Notes: generated by a model from the letters alone, not told the origin. DNA of 64,000 nt from Prorocentrum cordatum (GCA_963575745.1 CAUYUJ010012069.1:322468-386467), one strand, 5' to 3'; shown: positions 11,409 through 21,571, numbered from the stretch's first letter. Numbers and translations are program-made.

Positions 11409-11563
11409 CGCGTCTCGGTGTCGTCCTCATCTTCCTCCTTCTCCTTCTTCTCGTCTTTGTTTTTCCTTCCCCCATCATCCACCCCTTCCTCGTCCTCCTT
11501 GTTGACCCCTTCATCCTCCTCATCGTACCTCTCCTCCTCCTTCTCGTCCCCACCCCATCGGAG
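11409..11563. other. Pyrimidine-rich intron-like spacer, second copy
   Basis: TCC/TTC-rich sequence ending CCCCACCCCATCGGAG at 11563. It interrupts both open frames of the repeat region and resembles the spacer at 10817-10996, suggesting exon and intron were duplicated together. Confidence 0.45.
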
Positions 11564-12757
11564 CTTCGAGGCAAGCGGGGCACAGAGCACAACGTCGTCA
11601 AGCAACACCCAGGGACCAGCCGCATGGCTCTGGGCAGCACTATGGGGCCCAGCACTACGACTGGGAGCAGCACTACGAGCAGCACCACCAGCAGTGGCAG
11701 TACGTCTCAGACGAGTGGCAGCGGGACCTCGAGCAGCACGGCAATGACTGTGAGTGCCAGTTCGAGTAGTGGGACTTCCACGGCCATTTCCAGGGTGAGC
11801 TTCACGACAGCGGCAGAGCCAACCACGGGGTCTACCAACGCATCGGTGGTGAGTGGCGGGGCGTCGCAGGCGAGCGGCAGCGTGACCTCGAGCAGCACGG
11901 TAACGACGCGCACGGGCACGAGCAAGAGCATGGCGACGCTTGTGAGTTCCAGCTCGAGCAGTGCGACGTGTTTGGCCACTTCCACGCTGAGCTCCGCGAC
12001 AGCAGCACCGCCGACCACAGGGACTTCCGGCACCTCAAGGACTAGCAGTGCGTCTCAGGCGAGCGGCAGCGTGACCACGGGCAGCACGGGCACGAGCACG
12101 AGCACGACGACGATAGCGAGCACCAGCTCTAACCAATTGATGTCCCCAGCCGCTCTCAGGGGGAGCTCCGCCACAACAGCACCGTCGACCACTGGGACTT
12201 CCAGCGCTTCGATGACTGGCAATGCGTCGCAGGCGAGCGGCAGCGCGACCTCGAGCAGCACGGTCACGACGCAAACGGGCACGAGCACGAGCAAGGCGAC
12301 GATAGCAAGTACCAGCTCTGGCAGTGCGACGTCTTGGGCAACTTCCGCGCGGAGCCCCACGACAACAGCACCGTCGACCTCAAGGACTTCCAGCGCCTCG
12401 GTGACTAGCAGTGCGTCTCAGGCGAGCGGCACCGTGACCTCGAGCAGCACGGTCACGGCCAGCACGGGCATGAGCACGAGCACGGCGACGACCGCGAGTA
12501 CCAGCTCGAACCATGTGACGTCCACGGCCGCTTCCTGCGTGAGCTCCGCGACAGCAGCATCGCCGACCATGAGGACTTCCAGCGCTTCGGCGTCACGTTC
12601 GAGGCGTTGGTGAACGCCGCCCAGGGCAACTGAGCTCGAGACTGGGCCTTCGGGGGCGCGCACGTGCAGCGCCGAGCTATTCTACCTGCACCACCAGAGG
12701 TCGTGCGCCGCGTCGGCGACTGGGGCGCAGTCTAGTGGAGCCAACGGTACGTCCCCT

Positions 12758-13360
12758 ATGCCAGCCACGGCCCCTCTGCTCGGATCGATTGGGCCGCGAT
12801 TGCACTTCGGTTTGGACATCGTGTTCGTGGCCACTCGCCTTCAATTCAACATGCTCCTCGGAGGCCTCCTGCTCGTCGCCGAGAAGCCAGGCGTCTGGGC
12901 CCCTGGTGGTTTCGCCCTCCTGCTCCGGCCCTGCCTGACCCACCGCGTCTCGACACTCCAGATCCGCGCTCTGGTGTTGGGCAACCCTGTGCCGTGGATG
13001 TCGGCGCAAGCAGTCCTCATGGGAAGCTGGCGCGTGCCCGTCGGGATCGCCGCTCTCGGGGCTTACGCTTACAACGTGCACGTCCGGCTGCTCTGGCGCA
13101 GGGTCGGGAGCGTTTGCGTGGCCGCCGCTGGAATCCCTGCTGGGGCCACGGATGCTGCGGCCATCTGGGCTGCCATCACTTTCGGCGCGGCGTGGTGGCA
13201 CCCAACGTTTCCTGATGCCGTGCCGCCGCCTCCCGCCGGGCAGGGGGCGCCTCCGCCGCCGCAGCCGCGCGCCGAGCCCAGACGCCCGAGAGGGCGAGAC
13301 TTGCGCGCAACAGCCTGGGAGGTGAGTGTCATGAAGACCAGGCGCGGCGCCCTCTGCTGA
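12758..13360 (+). CDS. Hypothetical hydrophobic protein, 200 codons
   Basis: The plus frame from ATG 12758 to TGA 13358 is rich in hydrophobic stretches: FGLDIVFVATRLQFNMLLGG, VGIAALGAYAYNV and GSVCVAAAGIPAGATDAAAI look like candidate membrane segments. A Pro-rich, Arg-rich tail follows. The same frame continues past the stop into the ORF upstream of the reverse transcriptase (13403), so it may be the 5' part of that non-LTR element with a nonsense mutation. A 301-codon minus-strand frame overlaps it. Family not recognised. Confidence 0.3.
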   Translation: MPATAPLLGSIGPRLHFGLDIVFVATRLQFNMLLGGLLLVAEKPGVWAPGGFALLLRPCLTHRVSTLQIRALVLGNPVPWMSAQAVLMGSWRVPVGIAALGAYAYNVHVRLLWRRVGSVCVAAAGIPAGATDAAAIWAAITFGAAWWHPTFPDAVPPPPAGQGAPPPPQPRAEPRRPRGRDLRATAWEVSVMKTRRGALC

Positions 13361-13402
13361 ACGCCAGCTTGCCGGGAATCCCTCGCCACGGGGGACCTGC
13401 GG

Positions 13403-13981
13403 GTGTGCAACCCAGACCTGGCCAACCCGCTCAACTACCACCCTGCCTGCGTGGAGGGCGGCATGGGGCCCTATGGCCAGGTGCGGGGGGCGGAGGCCCT
13501 TTCGCCAGAGCAGCAGAACGCCGTCCGCGGCCACTGCGACTGCCCTGGCCGGCCCACCCAGGCAGAGTACGTAGCAAACCAAGAGAGAGCCAAACGCGCC
13601 CGGACCGACCCCGACACCGCGCGCCAGGCCGCTGCACTAGGCGGCGTGCCCTTGCTGGAGGAGGACGACGGGGCGCTCGGACCCCAGCCAGGGGCCCCCT
13701 CCAGCAGCATGCCGCCCCAACCTGCTAACCTGCAGTGGTGGGTCGCTGCGGACTACGACGCCCTGGAGCAGTGCGCCCCGACGATCCCCCAGGTGCCGGC
13801 GAACGCGAGCCCCGCTTTGGCCCGCGGGCGCGTTGCCGAGCAGCTCTTGGCCGCGAAAGCTGCCGGCGATGCTGCCGCCCACGTCCGGGCAGAGAAAGCT
13901 TTCACGTTTTTCGACAGAGTGATACTGCTCACGCGGGAAAAACTCGCGGGGGCCAGAAAGCACATACCCTTGGTGGTTTGA
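13403..13981 (+). pseudogene. N-terminal ORF of the non-LTR element
   Basis: A 192-codon frame upstream of the RT. It begins with a Cys/His/Asn-rich stretch (CNPDLANPLNYHPACVEGG and a later HCDCPG), which might be a nucleic-acid-binding finger, and continues with an Ala-rich helical segment ending at TGA 13979. The frame is in phase with the preceding hydrophobic ORF across TGA 13358. After the stop, protein-like sequence resumes in the next frame at about 13990 (beginning RMAEQGDWGG). Not recognised outside the element context. Confidence 0.4.
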
Positions 13982-13990
13982 CCAGGACCT

Positions 13991-15217
13991 TGACGCGACG
14001 TTCGCGGATGGCTGAGCAAGGGGACTGGGGAGGGCTCTGGCGCGAGCCCACGACGGCCACGACCCGCGGGCCGAGGAGAGGAGGCAGCGCTCCAGCAGCC
14101 AAGCAGGACGCCCAGGCGGTGGAATCGCTGCTGGACGAACACCTCATCAGCAAGGCGATGCAGCGAGCGCTCCGCCCTAGCGCGCTGGCCGCCGGGCCCG
14201 GCGCCCAGGCAGGCCTCCAGAGCCTCGTTCCAGAGGGGCCAGAGCACACCTCTCACATACCCCAGCCGCACCAGACGACGACACTCGCGCAGCCCTGGCT
14301 GCGGCCGCAGCCGAGAACCCGGCGAAGAGCCCGCGCCGCTCCGGACCGGGGCCCAACGGCAGCAGAAGTGAGCACTGGCGCGCGCTGCTGGCTGGAAACA
14401 CTCCCGCTCTCGAGGCGGTGGCCGGCGTCGCGGTCGCGTTCCTGCTCGGCGAGCTCCGCCCGCAGGCCACGCGCGCCAACTTGGGGGCCCGGCTGTTGGT
14501 CCAGCGCAAGCGTAACGGGACCCTCCGGCCGATTGCGCGCGGCTCCGTTCTCCGCCGCCTCGCTGCGAGGGCCGCCTGCGACGTCTACAAAGACGACATA
14601 AAAGGGCGCAGTCGGCCCCCACCAATACGCAGTCGGCCGCGCGGCGGGTTGCGAACTCGCGCACAAATGTCTCACTGCGCTTTCGGAACTGCGCCCTCTT
14701 GGGGTCGCCCTTGCGTTCGACTGCTCCAACGCCTTCAACAGCACCCCCCAGGGCAGGGTGCTGGACAGCGTGCGTCAGCGGGCCCCGCGGTTGTTCCAGA
14801 GTCCCCCACAGCTGGCTCACGGGCACCACGCGGCACTACTGGTGGGACGATCCCGCAGACGACGCCCACCGCATTCGGGCTAGCAGCGGCGTGGACCAGG
14901 GTTGCCCGCTCTCACAGGCGCTCTTCGCAATCGGCATTGCGGACGCGCTCGACGAAGTCTACGGACACCTCCAGGCCCTCTCGACCTCCAGCAAGGTGTT
15001 CAGCTACCTCGACGACATCATGGTCTTCGTCCCGCCAGAGCACGCGAACGCAACCATGCAGGTCGTGACCGACACCCTCACCCGACACGGTCTTACAGTC
15101 AACCAGACCAAGACACAGGCACGGTCCGCGGGGGGGCGCGGCCACTTGCCCGCCACCGTCCAGGAGCGCTGGGTCGACCACCTCACGTGTTTGGGAAACG
15201 CTGCCCCCCTGGCTTGA
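13991..15217 (+). pseudogene. Non-LTR reverse transcriptase (fingers and palm), frameshifted
   Basis: Catalyses target-primed cDNA synthesis in intact relatives. Recognisable blocks: the pre-RT segment KRNGTLRPIARGSVLRRLAA (about 14508-14567), the palm FDCSNAFNS (14716-14742) with its catalytic Asp, SSGVDQGCPLSQALF (14883-14927), and the FSYLDDIMVF box (15000-15029). The blocks sit in frames 0, 1 and 2 in turn, so at least three frameshifts lie between 14300 and 14840. A TGA at 15215 ends the frame, but the same frame resumes 33 bases later. The catalytic Asp residues are retained; the polypeptide as written cannot be made. Confidence 0.8.
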
Positions 15218-15250
15218 GCAGGGGGGAGGGAGGAGGAAGAGGAAGAACGG

Positions 15251-16579
15251 GTGACTGTCCACGCTGGCTTGGACGGAGCCACGGCCGTGGCCAAGGCAGC
15301 GGCGTGTGCCGCCCGCCTACAAGAGCTGCGACAGGCGGGCCTGCGGGCCGAGAGCGCCTTCACTCTCCTGCAGACCTTCGCCCGCGGATGCGTCCCGCAC
15401 CACCTCCGCGCTAACCTTCAGGGGGGCTGGACAGAGCAGCTGGACCGCGTGTTTTTCGGCTGCCTGGAGGAGCTCGCCGGCGGAACCTTGGACCCCCAAC
15501 AGCGGCTCCTGGCCACGCTGCCCTTTGCCGACGGCGGATGCGCGTTCCCCTCGGCTACCCAGACGGCGCCCGCTGGCTACGCTGCTAGCTGGGCCCTCCT
15601 GCTTCACGACGTTATGGCCTGCCTCGGAGCCAGCTCGCTCAAGGAATTCCGAACCCGTTGCCCGCGGACGCAGCAGACGCTCGACCAGGCGAAGGCAACA
15701 CTCCGAGCGGCAGACGTCCTCCAGGCGCCTTTCGATTGGATGGGCTGCACAGCAGAACCACAGCCCAAGCTGCAGAACTACTGGGGCAAGAAGGCCTCCG
15801 CGGCCAACAGGGAAAAACTGCTGCGGACGCTCGACGAGGACCGCCGCTTACGCTTGCGGGAGAACGCAGGCACGGGCGCCGGCAGCTGGCCCCTCCCGCG
15901 CCAGCCAGACGACCCCCGCCAGCCCGACTCGCATTTCTGCGGCAACCTGAAGCGGCGCCTCTGCATCCCGGTCTGCCCGCCTGCCTCCCGCTGCCAGCAC
16001 CGCCGCCAGGACGGCAGCCTGTGCAACGAGCTCCTGGAACCGCACGGCTTGCACGCAGTCAAGTGCGAGGTGGGTGAGTCCCGCAACAAACGCCACAACA
16101 GCCGCCGCGACTGGCACTCTGCGAAGCACGCCGAGCTCACTGGCTTCGCCGCGCCCACGGAGCAATCCGCTCACGCCTGGGACCGCCGACGCCCCCGCAC
16201 GGGGGTGCTCCAGCAAGCGGTTCTGGACCTCTCCACCAACGACCCAGCCACTGGACGCCACGTCTACGTCGACTGGAGCATCACCTGCGTGCACTCAACC
16301 TAACGCAGGGGTGCCCTGGCCGACAAGGATGGTTTGGCGGCCGCCGAGGCGGTGGACAACAAGCGGGAGCGGTGCCCCCCGCAAGGGGGCGAGCTGGTCC
16401 CCCTAGACTTCGAGACGGGGGGCCAGCCCAGCGACGAAGCAGTCAGTTTCGTCCGCAGCTACGGGGCCAGTCTCGACGACGGCGAGCACTCCGAGCTGCT
16501 GGGCGGACTCTGGCGGCAGATCAGCCGGACCATCCAAAGGGGTAACGCCGAGATGCTGCTGAGCGCATTAGGGCGCTGA
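15251..16579 (+). pseudogene. RT thumb and restriction-like endonuclease domain of non-LTR element
   Basis: In frame with the RT palm. The thumb-like region (ARLQELRQAGLRAESAFTLL and onward) is followed by a Cys/His cluster (CNELLEPHGLHAVKCEVG, about 16020-16075), the typical RHN-RRDW stretch (16090-16110), and a region with spaced acidic residues ending in YVDWSITCV. A TAA at 16301-16303 interrupts it, but the frame continues with RERCPPQGGELVPLDFET, the usual LVPF-x-x-ET C-terminal block, to TGA 16577-16579. This layout is that of restriction-like endonuclease domains of R2/CRE-type elements and their dinoflagellate relatives. One nonsense codon is the only lesion in this half. Confidence 0.72.
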
Positions 16580-16599
16580 GCCGGCAGCCCTCAGCGGAC

Positions 16600-17115
16600 A
16601 CCACCATCGCCGCCGCGACTGCCGCCGCCGCCCTGACCGACCATCATGACAGCCTTGTCCACCACAACCGCCACCAGCGACCGCGACCCGCACCACGACC
16701 CCCAGAATCCCTGCGACCACCACGACCGCCGTCAGCATGACCACAAAACGCGGCCACCACAAGCTCGACCACCACCGGCGCGACCATCACCCGCACGACC
16801 ACGACCAGAACCACCACGACCACCGCGATCACAACGACCGCCGCGTGGGCGACGACGGCCAGCGCCACGACCACCAGCGCCACAACCACGACCACGACCA
16901 GCGCCAGCACGACAACCACCGCGACCACGGCCGACAGGGACCACGACCACGACCCCTCTCAGCACGACAGCGCCGCGACCACGACGACGACCACCACCAC
17001 CGACGACCCGACCGCCCCCGCCCCCGACCGCCCCTCCCCTCTCCTTTCCCCGCCTCTGCCGGGCCGCCCCTGCTGCCGCGCGAACCTTGCGCTTCCCTCC
17101 CCCTTCCACGGATAT
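16600..17115. repeat. CAC/GAC/ACC-rich low-complexity region
   Basis: Imperfect CACGAC, ACCACC and CGACC repeats, purine-poor on the plus strand, giving apparent His/Asp-rich, Pro/Arg-rich and, on the minus strand, poly-Val frames. Composition resembles the His/Asp repeats of 8.4-12.6 kb. I see no gene. Confidence 0.75.
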
Positions 17116-17225
17116 TCGCTTAAGGCGGCATCCGTGCGGTCGGCCGCGGTGGTCGTTTCGGCACCGTCCTCCGCGGCGTGCTGTGTCCTGCCGGGCACCA
17201 CGTTGGGGACGGGTGCCTCGGACCT

Positions 17226-17420
17226 CGCTTCCCTACTCTTGGGAGGGAGGGAGAGAGGGAGGAGGGAGGAGGGAGGGAGGAGGGAGGAAGGAGGATAGAG
17301 GAAAGAGGAGGGCGGAGGAAGGAGGGAGGAGGAAGGCGGGAGGGACGGGGGAGGAGGGACGAGGGAGGAGGGAGGGAGGGAGGAGGAAGGAGGAGGGAGG
17401 AGAGAAGAGGGAAAGAAACA
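17226..17420. repeat. GGAGGGA-type purine tract
   Basis: Nearly pure purine on the plus strand, built from GGAGGGAGGA-like units of varying length. Minus-strand frames here are poly-Pro/Ser artefacts. Confidence 0.9.
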
Positions 17421-17530
17421 CCCGTGTGAACGGAAAGCTGACTCGGGTGGCCTGGCCCGAAGGCGTTCCGCAGTGCACCAACAGGGCTGGAGACAAAACT
17501 GAAGCACACAGAAAATGGAAAGGGCCCACG
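17421..17530 (+). repeat. Direct repeat copy 1 (about 100 bp)
   Basis: Shares the blocks GTGGCCTGGCCCGAAGGCG, GCAGTGCACCAACAG, GCTGGAG and AAACTGAAGC with 17876-17990. Both copies sit next to purine tracts (copy 1 after one, copy 2 before one). Confidence 0.7.
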
Positions 17531-17875
17531 CTGCAGGTTTGGAACACACCACATCGTTGAGCGGTGGTGCGGCCTCCCCTCAGCATACGCCCCCGGAGGA
17601 TCAGCCAGACGAGTCGGGTTTGCACTCTCACGCCTTGCTGGTCTCCAGGTTCATTTCGGCACTGCCACTGCCGCCGCCGCCCCCTCGTCAGGGCCACCGA
17701 CTCGGATGACGGCGACAGCGACACTGGCGGTGGCCGACGCGTCCAAGCCTGGGGGCGTGCAAAGCCATACTGCGAGGAGTTCGACATCCTCTGATGCAGA
17801 CGGGGGAGCAACAGCAACGGCAGGGAGGGAAGACAAGACACACGAGCACAACAAAACAAAACACGACAAACGTGA

Positions 17876-17990
17876 GTGAGGCACCCGTACGAGCGGAAAA
17901 CCAGCTCGGTTGAGTTGGCCCGAAGGCGCGTCGCAGTGCACCAACAGTTGAGGCTGGAGCTAAAACTGAAGCGCAGAGAAACAATTGAAA
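17876..17990 (+). repeat. Direct repeat copy 2 (about 110 bp)
   Basis: Diverged copy of 17421-17530, offset by about 455 bp in the same orientation, with shared blocks TTGGCCCGAAGGCG and GCAGTGCACCAACAG. It is followed directly by a GGA-rich tract (17995-18112). Confidence 0.7.
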
Positions 17991-17994
17991 CGCC

Positions 17995-18112
17995 AAGAGG
18001 AAGGAAACGGGAGGAGAAGGGGGTGGAGGAAGGAGGAGGAGGAGGGGGAGGAAGAGGAGGAGGAGGATGATGATGATGAGGAGGAGGAGGATAATGAGGT
18101 GGAGGTAGGAGG
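17995..18112. repeat. GGA/GAT purine-rich microsatellite
   Basis: AGGAGG and GATGAT units. No coding interpretation is convincing. Confidence 0.85.
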
Positions 18113-18474
18113 TAATGACCGACAATCGAGCGTGTTGGACCTTTTCTGTTTTGTTCGAGGGGGCTGCCAGGGCGCTTTCGTCGCCGCGGTTGGATCCGCC
18201 TCGGATGTATTCCCAATTATCACCATGCACGTCCAGGGGACCCACCACCGAATCGAGATAGCTTCAAAACTTTCTTCCAAACCCGTTGTGGAAGTCCTGC
18301 CCCGTTTTCCACCTTCTTGGCGGACTGCGGATGAGCGCAAAAGGACCTCAAGAAGTCCCTGAGGCCCGCGGAGGCCTCAGGAGCCCTCCATCCGCCCTGG
18401 AGGCCTCCGCAAAGGCGAAACCGTCAAGCTGGATCCCGGATCATCCTCCATTTCCTCCCTTCCACTAGGCGGGA

Positions 18475-18479
18475 ATCCA
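18475..18479. repeat. Target-site duplication, left copy (ATCCA)
   Basis: ATCCA directly outside the left LTR; identical to the five bases outside the right LTR at 35988. Confidence 0.75.
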
Positions 18480-18732
18480 AGTTTGAATAGGGTTGGGAGA
18501 CCCAACCAACAGCTTCGCCTTAGGCGAAGCCCAGATCCCGCTCTGTTGTACCGTAGTAGCGATAGTCCCAGTAGTAGGGGGCGAGCCATCTCAAACAGTA
18601 TGTTGGTACCGACGGCAAATAATACACCTCGCGCTGAGGTGTAGTCACATCTGGGCGGCCGGCCGCTTGAGCCACGCGGCCGCGGGCACACGTTCGCTTC
18701 CGCTCCCTATGTGCCCCAGCTCGCTTTAGAAT
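18480..18732 (-). repeat. 3' LTR of the 17.5-kb element
   Basis: About 92% identical by eye to 35720-35987 apart from one indel of about 15 bp. Plus-strand ends are AGTTTGAAT and CTTTAGAAT, so the termini are not the usual TG...CA. It contains several short perfect hairpins (GGTTGGG-AGA-CCCAACC, CTTCGCC-TTA-GGCGAAG, ACCTC-GCGCT-GAGGT) and GC palindromes. Adjacent to it on the sense (minus) strand is a pyrimidine run, not the expected polypurine tract. Confidence 0.82.
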
Positions 18733-18794
18733 CGGGGGGGAGGGAGACGAAACGTGGGCCCGCCGCCCCTACACAGCAGGCGCCGCAGCTATCT

Positions 18795-19595
18795 TCAGAA
18801 GGACAGCGAAAGGGCGGGGCCGTAAGGAAGGTGGACCCGCACGCAAATTGCCTTGCCTGTACTTTCCTGTACAGAAAGATACTCTTCAGCCGGCAGCAGA
18901 ACAAGATGTCTGGTCATGCTTGAAGGACTGTACACCTCCCATGACCTGTAGGAGCATCTTTCCGCAGTCATATCGCGGGTGTCGCACCACTGAATACTGT
19001 GCACGATTCCGTGCTCCATCATCTGTCGTATCCAACTGATGTGTCGCAAAAGGGTGCACGCAGTCGATTTCTTCAAGTAAGTGCTTGACAATGACTTAAA
19101 AACAGACTCAGCCTCCATGGCCAAAGTGACCTCGATGCTCAGGCCACCCAACTCAAGTACGTCTTTCAACTGAGTGGGAATACGCGGCCCTGCGTGGAGC
19201 TCGCGCAGAGCCACGGTCGTGGGATAAGCGTCTTCCAAATTATGGGCAGCTGCTCGTGTCTCTGCTGAATAGCTCGAGCGGACTTGCAAGCGGTGAGACT
19301 TGCAGCGCGCGTCGATCAAGTGGACGACGGGTTTACCAGGTGGCGTGTTTCCACGCCGTAGCAGGTGTGCCCCGCGAGTGCCACAGCCCTCGACGTCGTC
19401 ACCGGCGTCTCCACTCAGGCGTCGGTAACCTGAGTCGCTGTGCAGGTCGACCTCGCCCGTAGGGGCCATCGTCTGATATGAAATCTTCTTGGGACAGGGC
19501 TGCAATTTCCTGGTGATCGCGTTCAGTCGTCGTGCTTGTGTATTGGTCGGTTCTTGGACACGTTGTAGAGATACGACATGCACCATCGACCGCAC
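18795..19595 (-). pseudogene. Copia-type RNase H
   Basis: A 266-codon minus frame. LQPCPKKISYQT precedes GEVDLHSDSGYRRLSGDAGD (first Asp), VHLIDARCKSHRLQ, SSYSAETRAAAHNLEDAYPT (Glu) and VHSIQWCDTRDMTAE (late Asp). These are the RNase H signatures of Ty1/copia, which degrades RNA in the RNA:DNA hybrid. The end of the frame runs almost to the 3' LTR. A 15-base variant of the dispersed motif is at 19361-19375. Confidence 0.75.
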
Positions 19596-20395
19596 CTAGG
19601 TGATTAATGCAAACGCCAACGCGCCCCTGAGGCTGACGAACATGTCTGCAACCACCTTGGATGCCTGCGCGCCAGCGTCAGCGCCGGTAAGTTCAGGAAG
19701 TTGTATAGGACGGAGCTGCATAATGTATTCGTTTTGGTCCAATGCGACATTGCCGCACTCATCCGTGGTATATCTCACAACACAATTGGTGCACGTGTGC
19801 TTGTTGATTTTGCACTCACCAAAAGGTGTCCTCTACGCACTTGACACATTTGCCAATGGTGTCCTCTGTGCCGGCCATCTGGATATCATCAACATGCTTG
19901 GCCGTAAGCAGGTTGCTGCTCGTCTCGAACTCCTCGTCGTGGGACGTGGGTCGTAGACCAAACCCTCTGGTGGTCCTTCTGAGCTTTAGTGAGAAAGCTC
20001 GGGGTGCGCCTTTGGTGCCAATGCCTGGTTTGGGGCGCTGTAACCAGTGCTTTGACTCGTCGTAGTGTTCGAATCCTGAGAGAGCCCGAAGCACCGCGGC
20101 CGATCCAGGCGGCAAAGTAAAACACACCACGCGTTCCTTTCTCACCAGTTGCTTCAGCAAGCTCCTGGTAGATCAACCCGCTCAGGAAGGCCATGCTGAT
20201 GTCGAGGGAAGCAATGATCCACTGCTTCTTGCACGCTGCCGCGCTCGCGAGTAGTCTCTGGCTTGACCGCCGCGCTGTTCCCGAAAAGGTTTCCACGTCG
20301 AAGGCTTCAGGGTCCATGAAGCCTCGAAGCACCAGGCGTAATATGATGACACGTTCCATCTCGCCCTTCTCGTTAATCACAAACTTCAATGTGTA
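19596..20395 (-). pseudogene. Copia-type reverse transcriptase (RVT_2), frameshifted
   Basis: Begins FVINEKGEMERVIILRLVLR, then FMDPEAFDVETFSGTARRSS and WIIASLDISMAFLSGLIYQE, which carries the first catalytic Asp (SLDIS-x-AFL). After a frameshift near 20160 comes PPGSAAVLRALSGFE, KGAPRAFSLKL and LTAKHVDDIQMAG, the YVDD box as HVDD. The frame then ends at 19816 and a further piece (19778-19596) leads into RNase H. Catalytic Asp residues are kept. Confidence 0.78.
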
Positions 20396-21571
20396 CTAGC
20401 ATCTCGAAGACGTGATGTTTGACGCTTTGGATATGTCTTGCAGTTTGAAACACTTGATGTCAAACCATACCTTGAGTTCGGCGTAGACGGCCTTCGATAC
20501 TTCCTCGGGATTCGCCAGGATGTCAGCCTCCGTGAGGAGGCCGTCTCCCATGACGACCGCAGCTCGCTTTGCAGCGGCGGAAACGTACACCCGCATCGTG
20601 GTCACACGGTCGGCATCTAGTATCATGTGCTGTTGTTCGGACAGGTCTACCTTTGACATTTCTGCCGTGAAGCAGAATTCTACAGATTGTCCGTTTTCGT
20701 CTGAGTCCAGTCCGTAGCTGCAGTCTTCGACCATGGAGCACAACGGGACGTGATACGTCTCCTGAGTGTCGGAGTCGCGTGGGTGTCCCCACTTAGGCAG
20801 GTGTCCCCGCTGTTCTTCAGCTACAGTGACCAGCACACGATGGTCTGGAACCATCTGCGCGGGCATCGTGAAAAGGTCCTCTAGTGGAGCTGCCTCCAGC
20901 AGTTCCTTTTCGTCTTGTAATTCTGCATGCCACACTTCCATGACGTGTGACTCGAGATCAGCCTCCGATTCCTCATAATTCGTAGGAAGACGTCCATCCT
21001 CATGTGGTGGTTCGGCTTCTGAGGCTTCTCTTGCAGTTTCATCCGGCGTCGGTGCACCCGCCAATTCCTCAAACCTTGTCATGTCCTGGTCAAAACCTGC
21101 TTCAAGTTTGGTGGACTTCACGCACTGGATGATTCTCGAATGTGCTGATCCAGTTATGTCGTGAATGTTCAACGCGGTGCTTTCTGCTTCATAATAATGA
21201 AATTCTGGATTCACATCGTTGTCATAGTGGACCAATGTGCAACTGTCAGCATAAGCAACCGGAGGTAGCTTATGGATACTTTTAGCTAACCCGACCGAAA
21301 CTACATTCCCAATGCTGAAGAAGTTTCTGATATGGCACTGAAAAGTTATGTGCTGAGATAGACGGCTTGCACTGGTCATCTGAAGCGTCCCCTTCTTGGT
21401 CGGTACATAGCCGCATGTCGTAGCAGGTCTCCCCGCAGGTAAACTGGCCACGGACGTCAACACTGTCCGCAGTGCAGTGCTGTCGGCGCCAATTTCTCTG
21501 GCTATTAAAACTTCAATATAAAGTGAATGTCGTGCGTCGCCGTACTGCACCTGAACATCGCGGTTTCCCAT
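20396..21571 (-). pseudogene. Integrase C-terminus and linker to RT
   Basis: A 391-codon open minus frame. It starts with a beta-rich stretch (MGNRDVQVQYGDARHSLYIE), then an acidic linker (EASEAEPPHEDGRLPTNYEE), and ends KAVYAELKVWFDIKCFKLQD, the usual lead-in to the copia RT (RVT_2) domain. Uninterrupted over 1.2 kb, the longest intact part of the polyprotein. Two 14-bp motif copies fall inside (20797 and 21423). Confidence 0.6.

Larger units (their letters stand above)
10581..12633 (+). pseudogene. His/Asp/Gln-rich tandem-repeat protein (or Thr/Ser-rich in the other frame)
   Basis: Exon-like blocks 10581-about 10815, 10997-about 11405 and 11564-12633 are separated by pyrimidine-rich spacers. 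In one frame they read as His/Asp/Gln/Glu-rich peptide with a repeated module of about 62 residues (GERQRDLEQHGHD, then HEHE, then YQL-x-x-CDV and LRDSS-x-ADH-x-DFQR). Repeat starts near 11864, 12050, 12226 and 12412. Between the last two copies five differences fall at silent third positions of this frame (CGC/CGT, CAC/CAT, GAT/GAC, TGC/TGT, GGT/GGC), which favours it over the long Thr/Ser frame that ends at 12613. The His/Asp frame has stops at 11767, 12043, 12130 and 12406 and ends at TGA 12631-12633. Function unknown; the His-rich modules could bind metal, which is only inference. Confidence 0.4.
13361..16579 (+). mobile_element. Non-LTR retrotransposon with RT and restriction-like endonuclease, decayed
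   Basis: A plus-strand element whose reading frame moves several times (frame 2, 1, 0, 1, 2 in order) and carries nonsense codons at 13979, 15215 and 16301. It has an N-terminal ORF, an RT with DCSNAFNS, GVDQGCPLS and YLDD motifs, a thumb, and a C-terminal Cys/His plus RHN-type restriction-like endonuclease region. There are no LTRs, and no poly(A) tail or target duplication is evident, so the exact ends are unknown. The 5' end may reach to about 12700. Confidence 0.75.

Noticed and set aside
12677-13582. 301-codon minus-strand frame
   Set aside because: Arg/Glu/Gly-rich with no domain; overlaps a more protein-like plus frame in phase with the downstream non-LTR ORF.
18666-18674. TGGCTCAAG on the minus strand in both LTRs (also 35921-35929), matching the last nine bases of the dinoflagellate spliced leader
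   Set aside because: Only nine bases match and the preceding bases differ; the LTR copies are not independent. One such match is expected by chance in 64 kb.
20060-20080. GTTCGAATCC resembling a tRNA T-arm
   Set aside because: It lies in the RT coding frame and no acceptor or anticodon stem can be found around it.
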